A stretch of DNA of 64,000 nt from NCBI RefSeq assembly GCF_024679095.1, contig NW_026111659.1:186001-250000 (forward strand), read 5' to 3'. The DNA is from Eriocheir sinensis. Its lineage: Eukaryota > Arthropoda > Malacostraca > Decapoda > Varunidae. Made by a program: the position numbers and the translations under genes. The notes below the pieces were generated by a model. It saw only the letters and a program-made list of their open reading frames with translations, searched no databases and was not told the origin of the DNA. The number at the start of each line of letters is the position of its first letter. Positions within the stretch are counted from its first letter, which is position 1. Of this stretch, positions 1 through 14,902 are shown piece after piece.

Positions 1-2170
1 ATATACATACAAAATACATATAAAATGATGTAAATAGTATAAAAATATATATACGAAATACACCTAAAATAATGTAAATTCGTATCAAAATAAACAAACA
101 AAATTCCGATAAAAGAACGTATATTTGTAGGAAAATAAATATACAAAATACACATAAAATAACGAACATTTGTATAATAATATATACAAAAAAATAATAA
201 TAATTTCAATTTTTATGAAAATTGATATACAAAATACACATATAATTAGTTAAATTTGTCTTTAAATACATGTACAAAATACACATAAAATAATGAAAAT
301 TTGTATGAAATGAAAACAAATACACATAAAATAACGTACATTTGTATTAAATATATACACAAAATACACATAGAATAATGTAAAATCGAATCAAAATAAA
401 TACACAAAATATCAGTAAAATAATGTAAATTTGTATGAAAATAAAGATGCAAAATACCCATATAATAAAGCATATTTTTATAAAAATACATTTTAATAAA
501 TAAACATTCAATAATTAAATTTGTAAAAAAATATATAAAAAAAATACACATAAAATAAAAATTTATAAAAAAAATGTTTCTAAATATATATACGAATACA
601 CATAAAATAACGCAGATTTCTATAGAAATATATATACAAAATACACTTGAGATGATAAATAAAATAAAAAAAAAAATCGTGTCAAAATAAATAAAATATC
701 AATAAAAGAATGTGATATGTATGAAAATAGATATACAAAATACAGATAAAATAACTTAAATTTGTATAAAACTATATACAAAAATACACAGAAATAATTT
801 AAATTTGTATGAAAATAAATATACAAAATACACAAAATTAGGTAAATTTGTATTGAAATACATATACAAAATACTCATAAAATAATGTAAATTTGAATGA
901 AAATATATAAACATATACACTTAAAATAACGTAAATTTGTATCAAATATATATTCAAAATACACATTAAATAATGTAAATATGTATAAAAAAATATATAC
1001 AAAACACAAATAGAATAATGTAAAATCGTATCAAAAATAAAAACACAGAATATTAATAAAATAATGTAAATTTGTATGAAAATAATATATACAAAATACA
1101 CATAAAATATTAGAATTTGTATTAAAATAAATATAAAAAATGCACATACAATAAGGTAAATTTGTATTGAAATAGATATGCAAAATACATATAAGACAAT
1201 GTAAATTTTTTTCAAAATATATATACGAATACACATAAAATAACGTAGATTTCTATAAAATATATACAAAATACACATAAAATGAAGTAAATACGTATAA
1301 AAAAATGAATACAAAATACACATAAAATAATGTAAAATCGTATCAAAATAAATAAACAAAATACCAATAAAACAATGTGTATTTGTATAAATATAAATAT
1401 ACAAAATACACATAGAATATCGTAAATTTGTATAAAACTATATACAAAAATACAGAGAAGTAATTAAATTTGTATGAAAATAGATATACAAAATACAGCT
1501 AAAATAAGCTAAATTTGAATTGAAATGTATATACAAAATACATAAAATAATGTAAATTTGTATCAAAATATTTATACAAATATATATAATACCGTAGATT
1601 TGTTTAAAAATATATAAACAAAACACACATTAAGTAATGTAAATACGTATAAAAAATATGTACAAAATACACATATAATCATGTAATTCGTATCAAAATA
1701 AATAAACAAAATAGCAGTAAAATAATGTAAATTTGAATGAGAAAACATATACAAATAACGCAAATTTCTATAAAAATATATGTACAAAAATGCACATAAA
1801 ATAAAGTAAATTTGCATAAAAATATATATACAAAACACACATTAAATAATGTAAATGCGTACATAAAATAACCTAAATTTGTATAAAACTATATATAAAA
1901 ATACAGAAAAATAATTTAAATTTTTATGAAAAGAAATATACAAAATACACGTAAAATTAGGTAAATTTGTATTGAAATGCATATACAAAATACACATCAA
2001 ATAATGTAAATTTGAATGAAAATATATAAACAAATACACTTAAGATAAAGTAGATTTGTATAAAATATATATGCAAGACACACATTAAATAATGTAAATG
2101 TGTATAAGAAAAAATATATACAAAAAACAAATAGAATAATGTAAAATCGTATCAAAATAAATACACATAA
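1..2170 (-). repeat. 45-bp AT satellite array, minus orientation (block 1)
   Basis: The block is made of tandem monomers of about 45 bp read as the reverse complement of the T-rich form (motifs such as aaaatacacataaaataatg and gtaaatttgtat). The first 510 bases hold a distinctive sub-array (cctaaaataatg, ttccgataaaagaacg). That sub-array recurs in the same orientation around 34360-34640 and inverted around 19135-19635 and 61700-62010. Orientation changes near 2170, where a minus monomer is cut at aatatcaat and a plus monomer follows directly. No gene is seen. Open frames on the minus strand here are the repeating 15-residue pattern of the satellite and not a protein family. Confidence 0.95.
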
Positions 2171-5100
2171 TATCAATTTACGTTATTTTAAGTGTATATG
2201 TTTATATATTTTCATTCAAATTTCCATTATTTTATTTGTATTTTGTATATGTATTTCAATACAAATTTACCTAATTTTATGTGTATTTTGTATATTTATT
2301 TTCATTCAAAATTAAATTATTTTTGTGTATTTTTGTATATAGTTTTAAACAAATTTAGGTTATTTTATGTGCATTTTGTATATCTATTTTCATACAAATT
2401 CACTTTCTTTTATTGATATTTTGTTTATTTATTTTGACGCGAATTTACATTATTTAATGTGAATTTTGTATATATATTTTTACACGTATTTACATCATTT
2501 CATGTGTATTTTGTATATATATTTCTATAGAAATCTATGTTATTTTATGTGTATTCATATATAGATTTTTAAACAAATTTACACTTTTATGTGTATTTTG
2601 CATATTTTTTCAATACAAATTTACCTTATTGTATATGCATTTTGTATATTAATTTTAATACAAATTTAACTATTCTATGTGTATCTTTTTATATGTATTT
2701 TTATAAAAATATGCTTCATTTCATGGATATTTTGCATCTTTATTTTCATACATATTTACATTATTTTATTGATATTCTGCTCATTCATTTTGATACGATT
2801 TGACATTATTCTATGTGTATTTTGTATATATTTTTCATACAAATTTACGTTATTTTATGTGTATTTGTTTATATATTTTGACACAAATTTACAATATTTT
2901 ATGGGTATTTTGTATATATATTTCAAAAGAAATTTACTTAGTTTTATGTGTATTTTGTATATCTATTTTCAAACAAACTCAAATTATTTTTATGTATTTT
3001 TGTATATATTTCAATACATATTTTAGTTATGTTATGTGTATTTTGTAAATTTATTTTCATTCAAATATATATTATTTTATTGGTATTTTGTTGATTTATA
3101 TTGATACGAGTTTATATTATTTTATATGTACTTTGTATATATATTTTTATACGCATTTACATTATCTAATATTTATTTTGAATATATATTTTTATACAAA
3201 TTCAAGGTATTTTATGTGTATTTGTATATATAATTTCATATAAATTTACATTATTTTATGTGTATTTTGTACATATATTTCATTACAAATTTACCTTATT
3301 TTATGTTTATTTTGTATTTTGTACATTTATATTTATACAAATACACATTCTTTTATTGGTATTTTGTTTATTTATTTTGATTCGAATTTACATTATTTTA
3401 TGTGTATTTTGTTTACATTTTTTTATACGTATTTACTTAATTTTATGTGTATTTTGTGTATATATTTTTATAGAAATCTACGTTATTTTATGTGTATTCG
3501 TATATATATTTTGAAACAAATTTACATTGTTTTATATGTATTTTTTATATATCTATTTCAGTACAAATTTACCTTATTGTATATGCAATTTGTATATTTA
3601 TTTTAATACAAATTCAAATATTTTATGTGTCTTTTGTTATATACATTTAAAAAAAAAATGCGTTATTTTATTGGTATTTTGTATCTTAATTTTCATAAAA
3701 ATTTACATTATTTTATTAATATTCTGTCTATTTATTTTTATACGATTTTACATTATTCTATTTGTGTTTTGTACATATTTTTTTTATACATATTTACATT
3801 ATTTAATGTATATTTTTCATACATAGTTTATACAAATATACATCATTTTAAGTGTATTTGTTTATATATTTTCATTCAAATTTACATTATTTTCAGTGTA
3901 TTTTGTATATGTATTTAAATACAAATTTACCTAATTTTATGTGTATTTTGTATATTTATTTTCATACAAATTTAAGTTATTTTTGTGTATTTATGTATAT
4001 AGTTATACAAATTTAGGTTATTTTATGTGTTTTGTTTATCTATTTTCATACAAATACACATTCTTTTATTGATATTTTGTTTATTTATTTTGAAGCGAAT
4101 TTACATTATTTAATGTGTATTTTGTATATATATTTTTATACGTATTTACATCATTTCAAGTGTATTTTGTACATATATCTCTATAGAAATCTACGTTATT
4201 TTATGTGTATTCGTATATATATTTGAAACAAATTTACAGTTTTATTTGTATTTCTCATATTTTTTCAATACAAATTTACCTTATTGTATGTGTATTTTGT
4301 ATATTAATTTTAATACAAATTTAATTATTCAAAGTGTATTTTTGTATATGTATTTTTATTAAAATATGCTTTATTTTATCGGTATTTTGCATCTTTATTT
4401 TCATATACAAATTTACCTTATTTTATTGATATTCTGTTTATTTATTTTGATACGATTTTACAATATTCTATGTGTACTTTGTATATATATTTCATACATA
4501 TTTACATTATTTAAAATATATTTTGTATATATATATTTTATGGAAATTTACTTTATTATATATTTTCCTACAAATTTACATTGTTTTATATGTATTTTGT
4601 TTATGTATTTCAATACAAATTTGCCTAATTTTATGTGTATTTTGCATATCTATTTTCAAACAAATTTAAATTATTTTTGTGTATTTGTGTATATATTTTT
4701 ATACAAATTTTAGTTATTTTATTTGTATTTTGTATATATGTTTTCCTACAAATATACATTCTTTTAGTGTAATTTTGTTTATTTATTTTGATACGAGTTT
4801 ACATTATTTTATGTGTATTTTGTATATATATTTTTCTACGTATTTACATTATTTTATGTGTATTTTGTATATACATTTTCATTAAAATTTACGTTATTTT
4901 ATTGTGTGTATTCGTATATATTTTGATACAAATTACATTATTATTTTATATGTATTTTCCCTATACAATATCATCCAAAATTGCATTATTTTATTGATAT
5001 TTTGTTAATTTAATTCAATACGAGTTTAGATTACTTCATAGGTATTTTGTATACATATTTTTATACGCATTTACATCATTTAATGTTTTTTGTATATATA

Positions 5101-8100
5101 TTTTTCTGCAAATTTACTTTATTTTATGTGCATTTTTGTACATATATTTTTATAGAAATTTGCGTTATTTTATGTGTATTTTGTAAATGTTTTCTCATAC
5201 AAATTTACATTAATTTATTGGTATTTTGTTTATTTATCTTGATACGAATTACATGATTATATGTGTATTTTGTACATATTTTTTTTATACGTATTTACAT
5301 TATTTAATGTGTATTTTGTTTATATATTTTTAGACAAATTTAAGTTATTATATGTGTATTTGTATAAATATTTTGATACAAATTTACATTATTATATGTA
5401 TTTTATATATATATTTCAATTCAAATTTAGCTTATTTTGTGTGTATTTTGTGTATCTATTTTCATACAAATTTTATTACTTCTCTGTATTTTTGTATATA
5501 GTTTTATATAAATTTACGTTGTTTTATGTGTATTTTGTATATTTATATTTATACAAATACACATTCTTTTATTGGTATTTTGCTGATTTATTTTGATACG
5601 AATTTACATTATTTTAAGTGTATTTTGTATACATTTTTTTATATGTATTTCCTTCGTTTTATGTGTATTTTGTATATATACTTTTATAGAAATCTACGTT
5701 ATTTTATGAGTATTCGTATATATATTTTGAAACAAATTTATATTGTTTTATATTTATTTTGCATATCTATTTCAATACAAATTTACCTTTTTGTATGTTC
5801 ATTTTGTATATTTATTTTAATACAAATTCAAATATTTTATGTGTATTTTGGTAATATATTTTAATAAAAATGCGTTATTTTATAGGTATTTTGCATCTTA
5901 GTTTTCATACAAATTTACTTTATTTTATTAACATTCTGTGTATTTATTTTGATACGATTTTACATTATTCTATTTGTGTATTGTAAATATTTTTTTTATA
6001 CATATTTACATTACTTAATGAGTATTTTGTATATATATTTTGTACAAATTTACGTTAATTTAAGTGTATTTGTTTATATTTTTTCATTCAAATTTACATT
6101 ATTTTATGTGTATTTTGAATATGTATTTCAATACAAATTTACCTAATTTTATGTGTATTTTGTATATTTATTTTCATACAAATTTAAATTATTTTTGTGA
6201 ATTTTTGTATATAGTTTTATACAAATTTACGTTATTTTATGTGTATTTTGTATATGTATTTCAAAAGAAATTTACCTAGGTTTATGTGTATTTTGTATAT
6301 CTATTTTCATACAAACTCAAATTATTTTTATGTATTTTTGCATATATTTTAATACAAATTTTAGTTATGTTATGTGTATTTTGTAAATTTATTTTCACTT
6401 AAATATATATTATTTTATTGGTGTTTTGTTGATTTATATTGATACGAATTTACATTATTTTATATATACTTTGTATATATATTTTTATACGCATTTACAT
6501 TATTTAATATTTATTTTGAATATATATTTTGAATTCATGGTATTTAATGTGTATTTGAATATGTATTTTCACATAAATTTACATTATTTTACGTGTATTT
6601 TGTACATATATTTTATTACAAATTTACCTTATTTTATGTTTATTTTGTATGTGTATTTTGTATATTTATCTTTATCCAAATACACATTCTTTTATTGGTA
6701 TTTTGTTTATTTATTTTAATTCGAATTTGCATTATTTTATGTGTATTTTGTATACATTTTTTTATACGAATTTACTTAATTTTATGTGTATTTTGTATAT
6801 ATATTTTTATAGAAATCTACGGTATTTAATGTGTATTACTGTATGTGCATTTTGTATATGTATTTCAATACAAATTTAAATATTTTATGTGTATTTTGGT
6901 ATATATATTTTTATAAGAAATGAGCTATTTTATGGGAATTTTGCATCTTTACTATCATAAAAATTTACATAATTTTATTTTTTATGTATTTTGTACATAT
7001 ATTTCAATTCAAATTAAGCTTATTTTGTGTATATTTTGTATATCTATTTTCATACAAATTTAATTACTTCTGTGTATCTTTGTATGTTGTTTTATATAAA
7101 TTTACCTTATTTTATGTGCATTTTGTAGATTTATATTTATACAAATCCACATTCTTTTATTGGTATTTTCTTTATTTATATTTATACGAATTTACATTAT
7201 TTTGTGTGTATTTTTTATACATTTTTTTATACGTATTTACTTAATTTTAAGTGTATTTTGTGTATGTATTTTTATAGAAATCTACGTTATTTTATGTGTA
7301 TTCGTATATATATTTTGAAACAAATTTACACTATTTTATATGTATTTTGCATATATATTTCAATACAAATTTACCTTATTGTATGTGCATTTTATATATT
7401 TATTTTAATTCAAATTCAAATATTTTATGTGTATTTTGGTATCTATAATTTTATAAAAAATGCGTTATTTTATAGGTATTTTGCATCTTAATTTTCATAC
7501 AAATTTACATTATTTTAATAATATTCTGTGTATATATTTTGATACGATTTTACTTTATTCTATTTGTGCTTTGTATATATTTTTTTTATACATATTTACA
7601 TTATTTAATGTGTATTTTGAATATATATTTCATATAAATTTACGTTATTTTATGTGTATTTGTTTATTTATTTTCATTCAAATTTACATTATTTCATGTG
7701 TATTTTGTATATGTATTTCAATACAGATTTACCTAATTTTAAGTGTATTTTGTATATTTCTTTTCATACAAATTTAAATTATTTTTGTGTATTTTTGAAT
7801 ATAGTTTTATACAAATTTAGGTTATTTTATGTACGCATTTACATTATTTAATGTGTGTTTTGTATATATATTTTTATGCAAATTTACTTTATTTTACGTG
7901 CATTTTTGTACATATATTTTTATAAAAAATTGCGCTATTTTATATGTATTTGTATATGTTTTCTCATACAAATTTACATTACTTTATTGCTATTTTGTTG
8001 ATTTAGTTTGATACGAATTACATGATTATATGTGTATTTTGTACATATTTACATAACAATGTGTATTTTGTTTATATATTTTTAAACAAATTTACGTTAT

Positions 8101-8252
8101 TATATGTATTTTTATAAACATTTTGATACAATTTTACATTATTTTATGTATTTTGAATATACATTTCAATTCAAATTTAGCTTATTTTATCTGTATTTTG
8201 TATAAATATTTTCATACGAATTTAATTACATCTGTGTATTTTTGTATATAAT
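2171..8252 (+). repeat. 45-bp AT satellite array, plus orientation (block 2)
   Basis: Tandem monomers on the T-rich strand are arranged as higher-order units. Unit starts marked by the variant ttttatt(g)ata/ttttattggta after a ...cacattc end lie at 3351 and 4064, and a related form (ttttagtgtaa) starts at 4762. The spacings are 713 and 698 bp. The stretch 2180-6110 is a long direct duplicate of 45450-49495. It shares rare variants such as the ttcaaaagaaatttac monomer (2930) and the ttaattattcaaagtgta variant (4320). No gene is seen. Confidence 0.95.
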
Positions 8253-8889
8253 GTTAATTCGTATCAAAATAAATGAACAAAATTATAATAAAAGAATGTA
8301 TATTTGTAGGAAAATATATATACAAAATTCAAATAAAAGAACTAAAATTTGTATGAAAATATTTACAAAAATACACAAAAAATAAATTAATTTTTTTGAA
8401 AATAGATATGCAAAATACTCATAAAATTGGGAAAATTTGTATTGAAATACATATACAAAATACACATAAAATAAAGTAAGTTTGTTTGAAAATATATAAA
8501 CAAATACACATAAAATAACGTAAATTTGGATAAAACATATATACAAAATAAACATTAAATAATGTAAATATGTATAAAAAAATACAGAATACACAAAAAT
8601 AGATATGCAAAATACATATAAACAATGTAAATTTGTTTCAAAATATATATACAAATACACATAAAATAAGGTAGATTTCTTTAAAAATATATATACAAAA
8701 TACACATAAAATTAAGTAAATACGTATAAAAAAATGTATACAAAATACACATAAAATAATGTAAATTCGTATCAAAATAAATAAACAAAATACCAATACA
8801 AGAATGTGTATTTGTATAAATATAAAAAAAAACAAATACACATTAAATAACGTAAATTTGTATAAAACTATACACAAAAATACACAGAA
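8253..8889 (-). repeat. 45-bp AT satellite array, minus orientation (block 3)
   Basis: A short inverted block of about 14 monomers lies inside a long plus array. It is a copy, in the same orientation, of about 37220-37865, sharing for example the aaaaatagatatgcaaaata fusion of two partial monomers at 8595. An inverted copy lies at about 57850-58460. Both edges cut through monomers: left at ataatg|ttaattcg, right at cacagaag|tgtattttg. No gene is seen. Confidence 0.9.
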
Positions 8890-11800
8890 GTGTATTTTGT
8901 ATATACATTTTATTTAAAAAATTACGTTATTTTATTGTGTGTATTCGTATATATTTTGATACTAATTCTATACAAATTCATGTTATTTTATTTGAATTTG
9001 TATATATATTTTCATACAAATTTACATTATTTTATGTGTATTTTTAAATTCATTTCATTATTAATTTACCTTTTTTATGTTTATTTTGTATATTTATTTC
9101 ATTAAATTTTAAATTATTTTGTGCATATTTGTAACTGTATTTAGGTTATTTTATATTTATTTTCTATATATATTTTCATTCAAAATTACAATATTTTATT
9201 GGTATTTTCTTAATTTAATTCGATACGAATTTAGATTATTTCATAGGTATTTTGTATACATATTTTTACATTTATTTACATTATCTAATGTGTGTTTTGT
9301 ATATATATTTTTATGCAAATTTATTTTATGTACATTTCTGTACGTATATTTTTATAAAATTTTACGTTATTTTATGTGTATTTTGTATATGTTTTCTCAT
9401 ACAAATTTACATTATTTTATTGGTATTTTGTTTATTTATTTTCATACGAATAACATTATTGTATATGTATTTTGTATATATTTTTTATACGTATTTACAT
9501 TATTTAATGTGTATTTTGTTGATATATTTTTATACATATTTACGTCATTATATGTGTATTTCTATAAATATTTTGATACAAATTTGCTTCATTTTATGCA
9601 TTTTGTATATATATTTCAATTCATATTTAGCTTATTTTGTGTGTATTTTATATATCTATTTCCATACAAATTTAATTACTTCTGTGTATTTTTGTAAATA
9701 GTATTATATAAATTTACGTTATTTTACTCGTATTTTTTATATTTATATGTATACAAATACACATTCTTTTATTGGTATTTTGTTAATTTATTTTGATACG
9801 AATTTACATTATTTTATTTGTATTTTGAATACATTTTTTATACGTATTTACATCATTTTATGTGTATTTTGTATATATATTTTCATAGAAATCTACGTTA
9901 TTTTATGTGTATTCGTATATATATTTTGAAACAAATGTACATTGTTTTATATGTATTTTGCATATCTATCTCAATACAAATTTAAATTAGTGTATGTGTA
10001 TTTTGTATATTTATTTTAATACAAAACTAAATTTTCTATGTGTATTTTGTTATATCTATTTTTTTTAAATGCGTTATTTTATGGGTATTTTTCTTCTTTA
10101 TTTTCAAACAAATTTACATTATTTTATTAATATTCTGTGTATTTATTTTGATACGATTTTACATTATTCTATTTGTGTTTTGTATATATTTTTTTATACA
10201 TATTTACATTATTTAATTTGTAATTTTAGATATATATTTTATACAAATTTACGTTATTTTATGTGTATTTGTTTATGTATTTTCATTCAAATTTACATTA
10301 TTATATGTGTATTTTTTATACGTATTTCAACACAAATTTACCTAATTTTATGTGTATTTTGTATATTTACTTTCATACAAATACTCATTCTTTTATCGAT
10401 GTTTTGTTTATTTATTTTGACGCGAATTTACATTATTTAATGTGTATTTTGTATATATATTTTTATACGTATTTACATCATTTCATGTGTATTTTGTATA
10501 TATATTTCTATAGAAATCTACGTTATTTTATGTGTGTTCGTATATATATTTTGAAACAAATTTACACTGTTTTATGTGTATTTTGCATATTTTTTTAATA
10601 CAAATTTACCATATTGTATGTGCATTTTGTATATTAATTTAAATAGAAATTTAATTATTCTATGTGTAATTTTGTATATGTATTTTTATAAAAAATATAC
10701 TTTATTTTATTGGTATTTTGCATCTTTATTTTCATACAAATTTACATTATTTTATTGATATTCTGTTTATTTATTTTGATACAATTTTACATTATTCCAT
10801 GTGTATTTTGTATATATATTTTATAAAAATGTAAGCTAAATTTGAATTGAAATATATATACAATATATATTGATACTCTGTGTATTTATTTTGATACGAT
10901 TTTACATTATTCTGTGTGTATTTTGTATATATATTTTATACAAATGTATGTTATTTTATGTGTATTTGTTTTCATTTCATACAAATTTACATTATTTTAT
11001 GTGTATTTTGTATATGTATTTAAATACAAATTTAACTAATTATATGTGTATTTTGTATATCTATTTTCATACAAATTGAAATTATTTTTGTGTTTTTTTG
11101 TATATATTTTTATACAAATTTTCGCTATTTTATGTGTATTTTGTATATCTATTTTCATACAAATACTCATTCTTTTATCGATGTTTTGTTTATTTATTTT
11201 GACGCGAATTTACATTATTTAATGTGTATTTTGTATATATATTTTTATACGTATTTACATCATTTCATGTGTATTTTGTATATATATTTCTATAGAAATC
11301 TACGTTATTTTATGTGTGTTCGTATATATATTTTGAAACAAATTTACACTGTTTTATGTGTATTTTGCATATTTTTTTAATACAAATTTACCATATTGTA
11401 TGTGCATTTTGTATATTAATTTAAATAGAAATTTAATTATTCTATGTGTAATTTTGTATATGTATTTTTATAAAAAATATACTTTATTTTATTGGTATTT
11501 TGCATCTTTATTTTCATACAAATTTACATTATTTTATTGATATTCTGTTTATTTATTTTGATACAATTTTACATTATTCCATGTGTATTTTGTATATATA
11601 TTTTATAAAAATGTAAGCTAAATTTGAATTGAAATATATATACAATATATATTGATACTCTGTGTATTTATTTTGATACGATTTTACATTATTCTGTGTG
11701 TATTTTGTATATATATTTTATACAAATGTATGTTATTTTATGTGTATTTGTTTTCATTTCATACAAATTTACATTATTTTATGTGTATTTTGTATATGTA

Positions 11801-14800
11801 TTTAAATACAAATTTAACTAATTATATGTGTATTTTGTATATCTGTTTTCATACAAATTGAAATTATTTTTGTGTTTTTTTGTATATATTTTTATACAAA
11901 TTTTCGCTATTTTATGTGTATTTTGTATATCTATTTTCATACAAATACTCATTCTTTTATCGATGTTTTGTTTATTTATTTTGACGCGAATCTACATTAT
12001 TTAATGTGTATTTTGTATATATATTTTTATACGTATTTACATCATTTCATGTGTATTTTGTATATATATTTCTATAGAAATCTACGTTATTTTATGTGTG
12101 TTCGTATATATATTTTGAAACAAATTTACACTGTTTTATGTGTATTTTGCATATTTTTTAATACAAATTTACCATATTGTATGTGCATTTTGTATATTAA
12201 TTTAAATAGAAATTTAATTATTCTATGTGTAATTTTGTATATGTATTTTTATAAAAAATATACTTTATTTTATTGGTATTTTGCATCTTTATTTTCATAC
12301 AAATTTACATTATTTTATTGATATTCTGTTTATTTATTTTGATACAATTTTACATTATTCCATGTGTATTTTGTATCTATATTTTATAAAAATGTAAGCT
12401 AAATTTGAATTGAAATATATATACAATATATATTGATACTCTGTGTATTTATTTTGATACGATTTTACATTATTCTGTGTGTATTTTGTATATATATTTT
12501 ATACAAATGTATGTTATTTTATGTGTATTTGTTTTCATTTCATACAAATTTACATTATTTTATGTGTATTTTGTATATGTATTTAAATACAAATTTAACT
12601 AATTATATGTGTATTTTGTATATCTATTTTCATACAAATTGAAATTATTTTTGTGTTTTTTTGTATATATTTTTATACAAATTTTCGCTATTTTATGTGT
12701 ATTCTGTATATTTTCCTTCATATATACTTTCTTTTATCGGAATTTTGTTCATTTATTTTAATACGAGTTTACATTATTTTAGGGGTATTTGGTATATATA
12801 TTTTTATATTTATTTACATAATTTTTTATGTATTTTGTATGCATATTTTCATAGAAATTTACTCTATTTTATGTGTATTTGTATATATCTTTTGATACAA
12901 ATTTACATTATTTAATTGTATTTTGCATATCTATTTTAATACAAATTTACTTTATTGTATGTGCATTTTGTATATTTATTTTAATACAAATTAAATTATT
13001 TTATGTGTATTTTTTTATATATTTTTTTATGCAGATATGCGTTATTATATGGGTATTTTGCATCTTTATTTTCATACAAATTTACATTATTTTATTGATA
13101 TTCTTTTTATTTATTTTGATACGATTTAACATTATTCTATGTGTATTCTCTCTATATTTTTTTTGAACACATTTACATTATTTAATGTTTATTTTGTATA
13201 TATATTTTTTCCAAATTTACGTTGTTTTATTTGTATTTGTTAATATATTTTCATACAAATTTACATTATTTTATGTGTATCTTGTATATGTATTTTAATA
13301 AAAATTTGCCTAATTTAATGTGTATTTTGCATATCTATTTTCAAACTAATTTAAACTATTTTTGTATATATTTTTATACAAATTTCAGATATTTTATTTG
13401 TATTTTGTATATATATTTTCCTACAAATATACATTCTTTTATTGGAATTTTGTCTATTTATTTTGATACGAATTTACATTATTTTATGTGTATTTTGTAT
13501 ATATACTTTTCTACGTATTTAAATTATTTTATGTGTATTTTGTTTATACATTTTCATAAAAATTTACGTTATTTTCTTGTGTGTATTCGTATATATTTTG
13601 ATACAAATTTTATACAAATTCATGTTATTTTATGTGTATTTGTATAAATATTTTCATACAAATTTAGATGTGTATTTTGTATACATTTTTTTATACGTAT
13701 TTACTTAATTTTATGTGTATTTTTTATATATATTTTTATAGAAATCTACGTTATTTTCTGTATTCGTATATATATTTTTAAACAAATTTACATAGTTTTA
13801 TATGTATTTTGCATATCTATTTCAATACAAATTTACCTTAATGAATGTGCATTTTGTATATTTATTTTAATACAAATTTAAATATTTTATGTGTATTTTG
13901 GTATATATATATTTTCTAAAAAATGCGTTATTTTATGGGTATTTTGCATCTTTATTTTCATACAATTTTACATTATTTTATTAATATTCTGAGTATTTAT
14001 TTTGATACGATTTTACCCTATTCTATTAGTGTTTTGTATATATTTTTTTCATTCATATTTGCCTTATTTAATGTGTATTTTGTATATATATTTTAAACAA
14101 ATTTACGTTATTTAAAGTGTATTTGTTTATATATTTTCATTCATATTTACATTATTTTATGTGTATTTTGTATATGTATTTTAATGCAAACTTACCTAAT
14201 TTTATGTGTATTTTGTATATTTATTTTCATATAAATTTAAATTATTTTTGTGTATTTTTGTATGTATTTTTTATTTTTATTTTTATAGAAAATTCCGTTT
14301 TTTTATATGTATTCGTATATATATTTTGAAATAAATTTACCTTGTTTTATGTGTGTTTTGCATATCTATTTCAATACAAATTTACCATATTGTTTGTTTA
14401 TTCTGTATATTAATTTTAATATAAATTTAATTATTGTGTGTATTTTTGTATATTTTTTTTTCAAATATGCTTTATTTTATTGGTATTTTGCATCTTTATT
14501 TTCATACAAATTTTCATTATTTTATTAACATTTTGTGTATTTATTTTGATACAATTTTACATTATTCTATGTGTATTCGTATATATATTTTGAAATAAAT
14601 TTACCTTGTTTTATGTGTGTTTTGCATATCTATTTCAACACAAATTTACCATATTGTTTGTTCATTTTGTATATTAATTTTGAAACAAATTTAATTATTC
14701 TTTGTGTATTTTTGTATATGTATTTTTATAAAAATATGCTTTATTTTATGGGTATTTTGCATCTTTATTTTCTTACAAATTTACATTATTTTATTGACAT

Positions 14801-14870
14801 TCTGTGTATTTATTTTGATACAATTTTACATTATTCTATGTGTATTTTTTATATATATTTTATAAAAATG
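8890..14870 (+). repeat. 45-bp AT satellite array, plus orientation (block 4)
   Basis: This is a plus-strand satellite array. It contains the recent 782-bp triplication at 10371-12703, annotated separately. The remainder is diverged higher-order repeat. The 3' end (14240-14870) closely resembles 42245-42615 and the inverted 31621-31950, and ends at the recurrent orientation-switch junction at 14857-14902. No gene is seen. Confidence 0.95.
10371..12703 (+). repeat. Tandem triplication of a 782-bp satellite unit
   Basis: Three head-to-tail copies start at 10371, 11153 and 11935 with spacings of 782 and 782 bp. The third copy is 1 bp shorter through a T-run contraction near 12156. By eye the copies differ at only a handful of sites, for example a T-to-C change at 11992 in copy three and an A-to-G change at 11844 in copy two. 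Neighbouring monomers are far more diverged than this, so the triplication is very recent. Each unit is about 17.5 monomers and includes a miniature inverted segment at 10826-10870, 11608-11652 and 12389-12433. An assembly artefact from a collapsed or expanded repeat is possible. Confidence 0.95.
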
Positions 14871-14902
14871 TAAGCTAAATTTGAATTGAAATATATATAC
14901 AA
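14857..14902. repeat. Recurrent plus-to-minus orientation-switch junction
   Basis: A plus monomer ending attttataaaaa is joined through tgtaagctaaatttgaattg to minus monomers. The same fused sequence occurs at 10826-10865, 11608-11647 and 12389-12428 (inside the triplicated unit), at 42597-42640 (one or two base changes), and as its reverse complement at 31600-31640. This shared breakpoint shows that the switches descend from one inversion event that was later copied. Confidence 0.9.
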
